Positions 37,910-46,524 of a stretch of 64,000 bases of DNA are shown in pieces. This DNA comes from Nostoc sp. MG11. Its GTDB lineage: Bacteria; Cyanobacteriota; Cyanobacteriia; Cyanobacteriales; Nostocaceae. Every line of letters begins with the position of its first letter. Position 1 is the first letter of the stretch. The stretch lies in NCBI RefSeq assembly GCF_014904695.1, contig NZ_JACXXN010000005.1, positions 124,001-188,000 on the forward strand, written 5' to 3'. The notes under the pieces were generated by a model that searched no databases, was not told the DNA's origin, and worked only from the letters and a program-made list of their open reading frames with translations. Both the position numbers and the translations under genes were made by a program.

Positions 37910-38572
37910 ATGGACATTTCCCCCATCAAGGCTGTTCAAGCCCCATATTACGGCGATAATTTCTACCGGACACCGCCGCCAGATTTACCTTCCCTCTTAC
38001 TGAAGGAGCGAATTGTCTATCTGGGAATGCCCCTGGTGCCTGCTGTCACGGAATTAATCGTCGCTGAACTGCTGTATTTGCAGTCCGACGATCCCGAAAA
38101 GCCGATTAAAATCTACATAAACTCTACCGGCACCTCCGGTTACAGTGGCGAACCCATTGGCTTTGAGACTGAAGCCTTCGCCATTTTTGACACAATGAAA
38201 TATATCAAGCCTCCTATCCACACCATCTGCATCGGTTCCGCGATGGGTATGGCAGCGATGCTTCTCAGTGCTGGCACAAAAGGTTGCCGCGCCAGTCTGC
38301 CCCACGCCTCTATTATCCTGCACCAGCCCAAGAGCTACGCCCAAGGTCAAGCAACGGATATTCAAATTCGGGCGAGGGAAGTTCTGGTAAATAAAGGAGC
38401 GATGATTGATATCCTGAATCGCACCACCGGACAGCCTCCAGAAAAAATTACCAAAGACATGGATAGGTTGTTATATTTAACACCCTATGAAGCCAAGCAA
38501 TACGGACTAATTGACCGAGTTTTTGAAAAAGAAGAACTCGCCAATCCCCCACTACCCGCCAGTGTTCTTTAA
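37910..38572 (+). CDS. clpR: ClpR, catalytically inactive ClpP-family subunit
   Basis: 220 residues, ClpP fold. Alignment with the downstream ClpP puts Gly 113 (CIGSAMGMAAM) where ClpP has the catalytic Ser ([11 protein letters not shown]), while His 138 (LHQPK) is kept. A longer loop (STGTSGYSGEPIGFETE) replaces the tight SPGG turn. These are features of cyanobacterial ClpR, which forms a mixed core with ClpP3 and is encoded immediately upstream of clpP3. The gene spacing here (94 bp) fits that operon. Confidence 0.88.
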   Translation: MDISPIKAVQAPYYGDNFYRTPPPDLPSLLLKERIVYLGMPLVPAVTELIVAELLYLQSDDPEKPIKIYINSTGTSGYSGEPIGFETEAFAIFDTMKYIKPPIHTICIGSAMGMAAMLLSAGTKGCRASLPHASIILHQPKSYAQGQATDIQIRAREVLVNKGAMIDILNRTTGQPPEKITKDMDRLLYLTPYEAKQYGLIDRVFEKEELANPPLPASVL

Positions 38573-38666
38573 AGAGTCAAAGAGTCAATAGTCAATAGTC
38601 AAAAAACTTTGGACTGTGAACTTTGGACTATTGACTAAATAATTAATTACAAACGGAGTCACGAAA

Positions 38667-39260
38667 ATGCCTATAGGCGTTCCTAAAGTTCCTTACCGGA
38701 TGCCCGGAGGGCAATACACAGATTGGATCAGCATCTATGATCGCCTTTACCGGGAACGGATTATTTTCTTGGGGCGAGATATTGATGATGAAATTGCCAA
38801 TCAAATTATCGCTGTGATGTTGTATCTGGATTCAGATGATCCAGGTAAGGATATTTATTTATACATCAATTCCCCCGGTGGGATGGTTACTTCTGGCATG
38901 GCTATTTTTGACACCATGCAACATATCAAATCAGATGTAGTAACTATTTGCGTAGGTTTAGCTGCTTCAATGGGGTCTTTTCTACTAGCAGCTGGCACCA
39001 AAGGCAAACGGATGGCATTACCTCACTCGCGGATCATGATTCACCAGCCTTCTGGCGGTACTCGTGGGCAAGCAACTGATATCGAAATTGAAGCCAGAGA
39101 GATTCTGCGGATTCGTCACCAGCTCAATGGGATTTATGCTGATAAAACAGGTCAGACCATAGAAAAGATTGAGAAAGATATGGACCGTGACTTTTTCATG
39201 TCTGCCGAAGAGGCTAAGGAATACGGTTTAATTGACCGTGTGATTGAAGAACGTCCGTAG
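38667..39260 (+). CDS. clpP: ATP-dependent Clp protease proteolytic subunit (ClpP3 type)
   Basis: 197 residues with a full catalytic triad: Ser 101 (GLAASMGSF), His 126 (MIHQPSGG) and an Asp in the C-terminal MDRDFFMS region. The start has GGAG upstream. Position directly after clpR identifies it as the active partner of the ClpP3/R core, which degrades substrates delivered by a Clp ATPase; no ATPase gene is in the window. Confidence 0.93.
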   Translation: MPIGVPKVPYRMPGGQYTDWISIYDRLYRERIIFLGRDIDDEIANQIIAVMLYLDSDDPGKDIYLYINSPGGMVTSGMAIFDTMQHIKSDVVTICVGLAASMGSFLLAAGTKGKRMALPHSRIMIHQPSGGTRGQATDIEIEAREILRIRHQLNGIYADKTGQTIEKIEKDMDRDFFMSAEEAKEYGLIDRVIEERP

Positions 39261-39263
39261 AAT

Positions 39264-39380
39264 TGGGGCAGGGGGAGTAGGGGAGGCAGGGGAAGCAGGG
39301 GAGGTAAAGGAAGCAAAATAATAATATTACTTACTACTGACTCCTACTCTTGACTCTTAACTTTTGCCTCCCCTTCCCTA
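39264..39380. repeat. G-rich / C-rich inverted-repeat spacer after clpP
   Basis: A run of GGGGAGG/GGGGAAGCAGG motifs (39266-39310) is partly complementary to CCTCCCCTTCCCT at 39367-39379. It may fold into a long imperfect hairpin that terminates the clpR-clpP transcript, or be a simple-sequence insertion. Confidence 0.45.
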
Positions 39381-39483
39381 GACAAACTGTCAAAACTGAA
39401 CTTTAAATTAGAAAATTAGTCTTTATAATTAACAGTCCTGGCTTTAAGCTAATAGCTGGGTATTTGATAGCTGATAGCTCAAG

Positions 39484-40107
39484 ATGGATCTTGGAGATTG
39501 CTACCGTTTATTGGGTTTAAGGTCGGGGGCCTCATTTGCTGACATCAAAGCGTCGTATCGACGACTGGCGCAGCAATATCACCCCGATATTAATCCAGAT
39601 GACAAAAAGGCGAAAGATAAGTTTATTGCCTTAACCGAGGCTTACAAGCTCTTGCTGACAGTAGTACTGCCAGAGGAAATAACTAAAGAGTTAAATAAGT
39701 CATCAACTTTTGAGTCTGATGATGTCAAAGCAACGCGTCGGGAAAAAGCACCAGTAACAACGGTGACACCCCAACAGCAGCCAACATCAAAGCCGCCTAA
39801 TCTTTTGGAAATAGAACAGCGGCTAAAGTGGAAGACTTATGAGCAACTACAGCGGTTTTTGCAAGAAAGACGGTTTCCACAAGCGATCGCCCTAGCAGAA
39901 GCTTTAGCAGAAAGATTATCAGAAGATGCGGAAGTACGCCAATGGCTGGCAGTTGCCTATCAAATTTGGGGACGGGCGCTAATTGCTGAAAACCAACTAC
40001 TCAAAGCCAGAATTTATCTCAAAAAAGCCCTAAAGACAGATCCCCATAACAAAACCCTCTGGCATGAGGTACAGCGTGATTTTCAGCGCTTAGAGCAGAT
40101 TTTATAA
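39484..40107 (+). CDS. J-domain (DnaJ-like) protein with TPR-like C-terminus
   Basis: 207 residues. The J domain occupies residues 1-65 (DCYRLLGLRSGASFADIKAS, HPD at about 37-39), without a G/F or zinc-finger region. A variable linker (about 75-115) is followed by helical repeats (LEIEQRLKWKTYEQLQRFLQ ... ALAERLSEDAEVRQWLAVAY) that look like two or three TPR units. It is probably a specialised co-chaperone that recruits DnaK to a particular client. Confidence 0.87.
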   Translation: MDLGDCYRLLGLRSGASFADIKASYRRLAQQYHPDINPDDKKAKDKFIALTEAYKLLLTVVLPEEITKELNKSSTFESDDVKATRREKAPVTTVTPQQQPTSKPPNLLEIEQRLKWKTYEQLQRFLQERRFPQAIALAEALAERLSEDAEVRQWLAVAYQIWGRALIAENQLLKARIYLKKALKTDPHNKTLWHEVQRDFQRLEQIL

Positions 40108-40520
40108 TTAAAGTATATAAATTTTCTTAAGAATAGGGCAGGTTCAGAAAAGCTTTTTTGCTAAATCTATTTTGAGGATCTATGAAAGATTGTATTAGTT
40201 GTTTTAATACTCAATATTCATATTCTCATTTTTCGATGAATTATTAATTATCGATTATGAATTATTTTGACTGAATATTATGCCCAGAACTTAAGTTCTG
40301 GGCTAATAGATCAAATCCACGAAATGTGGACTGAAATTTTCCCTTTGACAGAGTTTAGCCATCGACATTGCTTAAAATCTTATATTTAGTCCATTAAGCG
40401 TGGATTTTAGCTATTAACCTGGAAATAAATTCCAAGGCTCTCTAGCAACGAAGCGGAAGATTTAAAAGATGTTGGTAATGACAAGGGCTAAAGCATAGGG
40501 AATTCTTAGTTCCCTTATCT
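40108..40520. other. Intergenic region with dispersed palindromic repeats
   Basis: No gene. It carries a perfect 22-bp palindrome at 40282-40303 and further stem pieces (TCCACGAAATGTGGA at 40315-40329), the style of interspersed Nostoc repeats. Confidence 0.5.
40282..40303. repeat. Perfect 22-bp palindrome
   Basis: GCCCAGAACTT is followed directly by its reverse complement. It lies in the spacer between the convergent J-domain gene and rpsU and may act as a terminator for either, though no T run follows. Confidence 0.7.
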
Positions 40521-40709
40521 TCAATTACGGAAACTTCTCTTACGCTGTCTGTGCTTAGCAACTTCTTTGCGTTTACGTTTTTGCTCTGGTGTTTCAAAAT
40601 GACGATGCTTTTTCATATCTGAAAAAATCCCAGCTTTGGAGACTTGCCGCTTAAATCGACGCAAGGCTGACTCGATTCCTTCATTTTCGCCCACAACTAT
40701 TTGGGTCAT
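40521..40709 (-). CDS. rpsU: 30S ribosomal protein S21
   Basis: 62 residues, very basic, matching bS21: [20 protein letters not shown] at the start and a basic tail [18 protein letters not shown]. It is encoded 121 bp downstream of the RRM protein on the same strand; rbp-rpsU pairing is a known cyanobacterial arrangement. Confidence 0.95.
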   Translation of the reverse strand: MTQIVVGENEGIESALRRFKRQVSKAGIFSDMKKHRHFETPEQKRKRKEVAKHRQRKRSFRN

Positions 40710-40830
40710 TTTGTCTCCTACTTAAATTAGGTATTTGGCAATGTTAACTTATCCAGTAGACTGGAGCGTAAAAAGGGCAGACAACAAGCCTGCCCTGAAG
40801 ACGTTAAAGTTAAATTTTTTATTTCAAACT

Positions 40831-41136
40831 TTAGTAACGTTGAGAGTATCCTCCACCGTTGTTCCCCCGTTTACCCCCAGAGGAACCTCTGTCTTCACGT
40901 GGCTTAGCCTTGTTAACTTTGAGGTTGCGTCCCATCCACTCAGCACCATCAAGAGCATCAATGGCAGCAGTTTCTTCGGCATCTGTACCCATTTCCACAA
41001 AACCAAAGCCCCGTAGCTGACCTGTTTCACGATCAGTAGGTAGCTGAACCCGCTTTACAGAACCATATTCTGCAAACACAGCAGTGAGAGTATCCTGTGT
41101 AACCTCGTAAGACAAATTGCCTACGTAAATTGACAT
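40831..41136 (-). CDS. RRM-type RNA-binding protein (Rbp)
   Basis: 101 residues: one RRM (1-80) with RNP2 IYVGNL and RNP1 RGFGFVEM, then a Gly-rich tail (SSGGKRGNNGGGYSQRY). It is typical of the cyanobacterial Rbp family; several members are cold-induced and one subfamily guides mRNAs to thylakoids. The long AT-rich leader upstream fits post-transcriptional control, but no motif was identified. Confidence 0.95.
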   Translation of the reverse strand: MSIYVGNLSYEVTQDTLTAVFAEYGSVKRVQLPTDRETGQLRGFGFVEMGTDAEETAAIDALDGAEWMGRNLKVNKAKPREDRGSSGGKRGNNGGGYSQRY

Positions 41137-41424
41137 AGATTGTTTCCAAAATCAGAGGTTTGTAGAGATTTAGATTTCGGGGAAAAGCCTGTAAATACCA
41201 AAAGGTAGAAGCCTATTAATACTAAAAACAAAAGCTACAACCGAATTTTTTTCTCATCTACTACCTTAGCATAGCATCCAGTTTTCACTCACCGTAACAT
41301 ATTAAGCATTAGACGAAAACTACTGCCAAGCTTCAAATTAACTTTAGTATTTTTTTATCCAGCAAGAATACAAGTCCAGGTATATTGTGAAATTCTGTCT
41401 AGCTAATTACCCGTAATATTTGCA

Positions 41425-41479
41425 ATCCCACTCCCAATCCCTCTCTTTAGTAAAAAGACGGGGTGGGATAATTTTTTTT
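41425..41479 (+). terminator. Rho-independent terminator-like hairpin without an upstream plus-strand gene
   Basis: ATCCCAC (41425-41431) pairs with GTGGGAT (41463-41469), and inner C/G runs extend the stem. It is followed by a run of eight T (41472-41479). The nearest plus-strand gene ends at 40107, so it may end an unannotated RNA. Confidence 0.5.
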
Positions 41480-41557
41480 ATGGGCAATTAGGCCATAACA
41501 TGACTCGTCGGTCTATAACGCTTATGTATTAGCGCCCATACACCCCTAAAATATAAA

Positions 41558-41632
41558 ACTGCTCTGGGGCAGATTCAGAGCAGTGTTGAAAAAGAGGAGT
41601 TTTACATAGGGGCTTCATGGTTTTGATGCCCC
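41558..41632. other. Two adjacent hairpins
   Basis: ACTGCTCTG (41558-41566) pairs with CAGAGCAGT (41576-41584), and GGGGC (41609-41613) pairs with GCCCC (41628-41632). It could be part of a structured RNA or a repeat element. Confidence 0.35.
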
Positions 41633-42068
41633 ATTTCAGGTATAAACAATTCGATACTATAGTGCTATACAGCTTTGTTTAAGCAATATCCGGAAAAAAG
41701 CGAAAAGAAAATTTTAAAAGTAGCGTTGCATTAAGCTTGGAAGGATTCTCAATGAATGATATATCTGTAGTATCCTCATCGATTTGGTGATTCAAGCAAT
41801 TATTGACTGCATTTTGGTAAAGCTTATTATCAAAATGCAGTTTTTTTTTATTATGGAGTAGCTGTTTATAGCGCAACCGAACTATATTGCTCTAACTTAT
41901 ATTTTTTAATCCTGCGATCACTTGTTAGTTTTGCTGTAAAGCAATAACACAGAGGAGATTAGTTTTAGATCTCATATATCAATTAATACTTGTAATTATT
42001 TGAGTAACATTTGGTTAAGTTTCATCAACTTGATTGTATCTATTTTTATGATTTTCACGTCTAAGTAT

Positions 42069-42950
42069 TTAATAATCATGAATCAACTGTTTTTGAGTTA
42101 GATGCATGGCAATTCCTTTCTCATAATAAGCTGCTTCATTAATGAATATGGGATAAATAGTGGATGCTCCATCATAAAAAATATCTTTCCCTTCAAAAGT
42201 CAGAAATACTGGATCACCTGGATTCAACGGTTCATAATCTCTAAATTGAAGCTGAGGATGAATCATGGCTTCAATTTCTCCGTGTTCATTCCTAGGATAA
42301 TCAATGACACCAGTATACTGATAAAGTGTAAACGTGCTGTTTTTCTGCAAGATTTTTCCTTGATTGTATGCTTCAAAATAGTCCAAAACTGCATAAACAA
42401 GTTGCTCAGTTTGTCGAAATAATTCAGCATCTAAAACACCTTGAGGCACAGCACCAACTTCTATAACAAAACCCAATTCGCACATAGAACGGAGAAAGCC
42501 ACTTCCTCTAAGTTGCTGATGAAAATATACTTTTACTAAAGGGTTTATTGAACTCAGATAAGCTGCTAACTGTAGTAATAAAGGATGCATATTACTCAGG
42601 AGAAGACTTAACCCCATATTGGCAGTTGTGCTGTGCAAATCAATAATTACATCTACGAAAGGCTGATTTTGTGGGTGTAGCAACTGTTGAATTTCTTTTG
42701 CTCGTATATCTTCGTAACTTGATAGTAATGAATTTTGCAAACCTTGATGAGTGAAGCAACGATTTAAATCTTTGTCAATGTATCGTCTACCTTTTTCGAT
42801 GGCTTTAGGATTGCCGAGTAATACCAATGTTTCAAAAGTTGATCTATTGATTAAATTTGGATACTGCTGAAATTTTTTGACTAAATACACTCCTGTTAAC
42901 TCATTACCGTGGCTTCCTCCAATGATCGCGGCTCGGTTGATGTGAGTCAT
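42069..42950 (-). CDS. Aspartoacylase-like zinc carboxypeptidase-family amidohydrolase
   Basis: 293 residues from the ATG at 42948-42950, which has GAGG just upstream; an earlier start would add 25 unlikely residues. Zinc ligands appear in [10 protein letters not shown] (His, Glu) and [11 protein letters not shown] (His), with DLNRCF (substrate-binding Arg) between and a C-terminal beta domain ([17 protein letters not shown]). The family (AspA/AstE) removes acyl groups from N-acyl amino acids; YYEKGIAM and length favour the aspartoacylase branch. Confidence 0.85.
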   Translation of the reverse strand: MTHINRAAIIGGSHGNELTGVYLVKKFQQYPNLINRSTFETLVLLGNPKAIEKGRRYIDKDLNRCFTHQGLQNSLLSSYEDIRAKEIQQLLHPQNQPFVDVIIDLHSTTANMGLSLLLSNMHPLLLQLAAYLSSINPLVKVYFHQQLRGSGFLRSMCELGFVIEVGAVPQGVLDAELFRQTEQLVYAVLDYFEAYNQGKILQKNSTFTLYQYTGVIDYPRNEHGEIEAMIHPQLQFRDYEPLNPGDPVFLTFEGKDIFYDGASTIYPIFINEAAYYEKGIAMHLTQKQLIHDY

Positions 42951-43132
42951 AAAAACCTCGTGTGTAAAAATCTTATAAAAAAAGTGCAATACTTCTGCCA
43001 GTTTTTTGGGAATGCATAACTGCACAGACGTGTGTGTTAGTGCTAAAGAGTTCTATCACCCACCCTTTAGTATGTTGTAAGTGAAAAACTTTAATTTAGT
43101 AAAGGTCACTCGTTTGATGAAATAGGCGATAT

Positions 43133-43164
43133 GAAGTGAGGCACTTTTCACTGTCTATCACTTC
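43133..43164. promoter_or_regulatory. Inverted repeat in the divergent aspartoacylase/LysR promoter region
   Basis: GAAGTGA (43133-43139) and TCACTTC (43158-43164) form a spaced palindrome, with a smaller AGTGAGGCACTTTTCACT inside. LysR regulators usually bind such dyads between divergent genes. A candidate operator only. Confidence 0.4.
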
Positions 43165-43251
43165 TTGTAACAATTACAATAAACAAAATGCTACTATATG
43201 TCCAATATTTTTTTGATGACTAAAGTATATTTTAAAAATATAGTAGTCATT

Positions 43252-44154
43252 ATGATAGAACTTCGACATCTACGATACTTTATCGCTGTGGCTGAAGAAT
43301 TAAACTTTAGCCGTGCGGCTGAACGCTTGCATATTGCTCAACCACCTTTGAGCCAACAAATCCAAGCGTTAGAAGCTAAATTAGGACTACAACTATTTGA
43401 ACGGAAAAAACGTCCGCTACAGTTAACTACTGCGGGACAAGTCTTTTTAACAGAAGCACGTTTAGTGTTCCTTCAGTTGGAGCAAGCAATTACCTCCGCG
43501 CAAAAAGTTAGCCGGGGTGAAATTGGACGCTTAGTGGTGGGAACTAATAGTTCTTTTGCTAACAGCATTTTGCCAGATATTTTGCAAGTTTTTCGCCCTT
43601 TGTTTCCAGAGGTGATACTGGTATTGCGTGAAGTAAGTTCTTCTCAGCAGGTAAACCAACTACGCGATCGCCAAATTGATATTGCTTTTGAAAGTTTGCC
43701 TAATCCCAATTGCTACGACAGCGCTTTAAATTTTCTACCGATTTTACAAGAGCCTTTGATTATTGCTTTGCCAGAAACGCACCCTCTAGCAGCCCAAACC
43801 GAAATTCCACTCAAGGCACTGGCAGAAGAACCTTTTGTTTTACCTCCACCCGACTTAGTACCATCATACAGTCAGATTATTAACCTTTGTCAGCAGGTGG
43901 GCTTTTCGCCGAAAGTTGTACAAGAAGCAACATGGATGGTGACTGTACTCGGCTTGGTTGCAGGTGGAGTGGGTGTAACATTGCTTCCTGCAAATGCCCA
44001 AAACCTACAGCGAACTGGAGTTGTCTACAGACCAATTCAAGGACAAAATTTAACTCTACAATTAGCTGTGGTGTGGCGGCGCGATGATTCATCTGTAATT
44101 TTGCATGAGTTTTTAGAAGTGACAAAAAGTGTAGCGCGACAAAAATTTAACTAA
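43252..44154 (+). CDS. LysR-family transcriptional regulator
   Basis: 300 residues from the ATG at 43252 (MIELRHLRYFIAVAEELNFS), the standard LysR start; an upstream ATG at 43198 adds 18 atypical residues. The winged helix-turn-helix (SRAAERLHIAQPPLSQQIQA) is followed by a periplasmic-binding-like effector domain (about 90-295). It is divergent from the aspartoacylase-like gene with about 300 bp between, so that gene is the likely target. Confidence 0.92.
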   Translation: MIELRHLRYFIAVAEELNFSRAAERLHIAQPPLSQQIQALEAKLGLQLFERKKRPLQLTTAGQVFLTEARLVFLQLEQAITSAQKVSRGEIGRLVVGTNSSFANSILPDILQVFRPLFPEVILVLREVSSSQQVNQLRDRQIDIAFESLPNPNCYDSALNFLPILQEPLIIALPETHPLAAQTEIPLKALAEEPFVLPPPDLVPSYSQIINLCQQVGFSPKVVQEATWMVTVLGLVAGGVGVTLLPANAQNLQRTGVVYRPIQGQNLTLQLAVVWRRDDSSVILHEFLEVTKSVARQKFN

Positions 44155-44239
44155 CTTCTGCTAAGATGTTTCGCTCCGCTCAACATGACAATTTACAGCA
44201 ATATTTCATACCTTTAAATTAATCTCATTAGCTATAAAC

Positions 44240-44956
44240 TTAAGCACCAAAAGTTTGCTTCATCTCCGAAAGCAAATTTGATATATACTCCCCGCGAATA
44301 ATAGAACCATGCATTGTTGCAAGATATTTAATCGGTAGCTTTTCTACTGCCTCAATTCCGCGAGTGAAGCTTCTGCCTTCAGACATGAACCCAACTTTTT
44401 GCTGAAACTTGATAATGGATTCTGTAAGATCTTTTTCGGTAACAGGCTCCTCAAATTGACCAGGGTGAGCTGCAAGATCGGAACAAAAAAGAATTTTTTC
44501 TTGCGGTTGATAAAATATACAACTCTCCCATCCATGAGGAAAATGGGGAGTCTCAATAAGTATAATCTCTCTTTTGCCCAAGCAAAGAGCTTTGTTGTTC
44601 TTAAGAACTGTTGAGGGTCTCAATGCAAAATCATCTATGTTCGATTTATTAAGACGACTCACAATTATTTCTGCTTGCGGAGCTACTTCAAGCCACTGAT
44701 TAAGGGAGCCGCATTCGTCAGCCTCAAGGTGACTGAAGGCAATATATCGAAGCTTTGAAGCGTCGCACACAGATGAGACAAGTTCATATACTTGATCAAA
44801 CCACTCTGCTCGACCCGTATGAATGAGCATAGAATGTTCATCAAGGATGAGGAATTGACTAAAAACAAATTTTTTATCATTTGATACAGAGAGCTTATAT
44901 ATACCATGAACTATCTCATCAATGCGCGTGAACTTAGCCTTGAGACGTGTAAACAT
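44240..44956 (-). CDS. MBL-fold protein related to the diiron (ODP) domain of flavodiiron proteins
   Basis: 238 residues. The motif FSHLEADECGSL corresponds to HxExDH of ODP domains, with the final His replaced by Glu. Further candidate ligands are His in ETPHFPHGWES, Asp in LFCSDLAAHPG and His in LATMHGSIIRG. There is no flavodoxin domain. Such free-standing ODP proteins occur as O2/NO-responsive or hydrolase-like enzymes; the activity here is unknown. Confidence 0.75.
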   Translation of the reverse strand: MFTRLKAKFTRIDEIVHGIYKLSVSNDKKFVFSQFLILDEHSMLIHTGRAEWFDQVYELVSSVCDASKLRYIAFSHLEADECGSLNQWLEVAPQAEIIVSRLNKSNIDDFALRPSTVLKNNKALCLGKREIILIETPHFPHGWESCIFYQPQEKILFCSDLAAHPGQFEEPVTEKDLTESIIKFQQKVGFMSEGRSFTRGIEAVEKLPIKYLATMHGSIIRGEYISNLLSEMKQTFGA

Positions 44957-45839
44957 ACTTTCTTATTAAGGTATTCAAAAAATATACGTACTTTTTTACT
45001 ATAGAATTAATAAAGGTCAAAATGCTTTAGAAGTGAACAAGCACAGCCATTTGAATGCAACTACCTCCTGAAACTAAATAAATATTCAAGTTTTCCTAGA
45101 TAACATTAAATACTAACTCATATTAATAACTATACAAATTATATGTCTTTGGAAACAAGACTATAGCTATACAAATTTGATTTAATTAATCAGTCAAACT
45201 AATTAAATAGTAATCAATATTCCTCACTAAGTAGCTAGTTGTCAGTCAGGCGGATGTAGGGCTTTATCCAAGATAACAATTTAATATATAAAATTTAGTA
45301 ATATCAAAAAAATATATGTTTTAGTAAGAAAGCTAAAGGAAAAATATTTTATTTCACTCTAAATATTTTTTATAAATGCATAGAACAGAATTACAATACC
45401 AACAACTCGAAACTCATAAAATTACTATATATCTCTTTACAAAGAGAACATCTTATGTATTAAATATATTAACGGCTTTTGGTCATTTAAAATTTTTGAC
45501 GATTATCTTTATATGGCCTGCACAGACGCTAAGCAGCTTTGAGTAAAGCATCGCTTGCTTAATATTGGACAAATCAAACGTTAATGCCTAAGAATCTCCA
45601 TCTCATATTTAATACTTCCTGTCAATACCTAAGTTTTACTTAAATCTCTATTAAAACTTCATCATGTCAATAAGCATTTATACATAAAGTTCATACTTTT
45701 TTTGATATGAATATTAAGTAATTAACTGAAAAAATGTAAGGTTTTTTATTAACTTAGTGATGATTAGTTTCATATTAACTATGTTTATGAGATTAATCTT
45801 GATCAAAAATCACACAATTACTATATTTATCTCAAAATA
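44957..45839. other. AT-rich intergenic region upstream of the peptide-synthetase operon
   Basis: About 880 bp with no gene on either strand and unusually high A+T. It must contain the operon promoter and possibly a long leader; no specific site was recognised. Confidence 0.4.
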
Positions 45840-46514
45840 ATGCAACTCTATACACCTATTGAAATCGAACAAATCCAACAGGATATTCCCCACTTAATTG
45901 AAATCATGGAGTGGGTTAAAAATTTTTTAGGAAGGCATCATCCTGATTTAGGTAGGCCTGGGCCAGTTTGCCCTTTTGTGCCTCACGCTCTCAAATCAAA
46001 CAGTATTCAAATGGCGGTTATTCGTGCAAAAAATTTAGATTCACAACAATTAGAAGAGATTGTTAGACGTTACCGGGATATTTTTCTAGAGATAGCTCCA
46101 AAAGAGAAAGAATTAGCTTTAAATAAGGCATTTTTACTGATTTTCCCTGATGTTCAAATTCAGGAAACCTCTAATCTAATTGATGGGATTCAGCAAAAAC
46201 TTAAACCCTCGTTTGTCGAGTCAGGACTGATGATTGGGGAATTTCATAAGCGGAATGAGAGTTCTGGACTGCACAACTCAAATTTCCGTCCGCTTCGTAG
46301 CCCGATTCCCTTACTGGCTATCCGTTTTATGGTTGAATCTGATCTGCCTTTTCTTTTAAGTCCAGATAGTCCATACTTACGTATTAGGTATCTCGAAGCT
46401 TATTTAAAGCATTTTGCTCATCAGCTAATAGATAAAACAAAGTTAAACGCTGCTTATCAAGCATTAGCATTAGCTAAAGAACAACTGAAGGAAGAAAGTT
46501 TAGTGAAATATTGA
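45840..46514 (+). CDS. DUF6875-like protein encoded next to an NRPS
   Basis: 224 residues. The conserved-looking core is GRPGPVCPFVPHAL near residue 38, GLMIGEFHKRN near 133 and FRPLRSPIPLLAIRFMVESD near 152. I recognise this pattern, with moderate confidence, as the DUF6875 type found beside peptide synthetases. Cys 44, His 48 and His 139 could form a catalytic or metal site. No function is known to me. The stop is 10 bp before the NRPS start, so they form one operon. Confidence 0.6.
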   Translation: MQLYTPIEIEQIQQDIPHLIEIMEWVKNFLGRHHPDLGRPGPVCPFVPHALKSNSIQMAVIRAKNLDSQQLEEIVRRYRDIFLEIAPKEKELALNKAFLLIFPDVQIQETSNLIDGIQQKLKPSFVESGLMIGEFHKRNESSGLHNSNFRPLRSPIPLLAIRFMVESDLPFLLSPDSPYLRIRYLEAYLKHFAHQLIDKTKLNAAYQALALAKEQLKEESLVKY

Positions 46515-46524
46515 CATATATAAA

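Larger units (their letters stand above)
41137..42068. other. Long gene-poor region between rbp and the aspartoacylase-like gene
   Basis: About 930 bp without a supportable gene. A 65-codon open frame on the minus strand (41679-41876) has composition unlike a protein. The region carries the hairpins listed at 41425-41479 and 41558-41632. Confidence 0.5.

Noticed and set aside
41679-41876. 65-codon minus-strand frame in the spacer after rbp
   Set aside because: No ribosome site, no recognisable pattern, and composition follows the AT-rich background.
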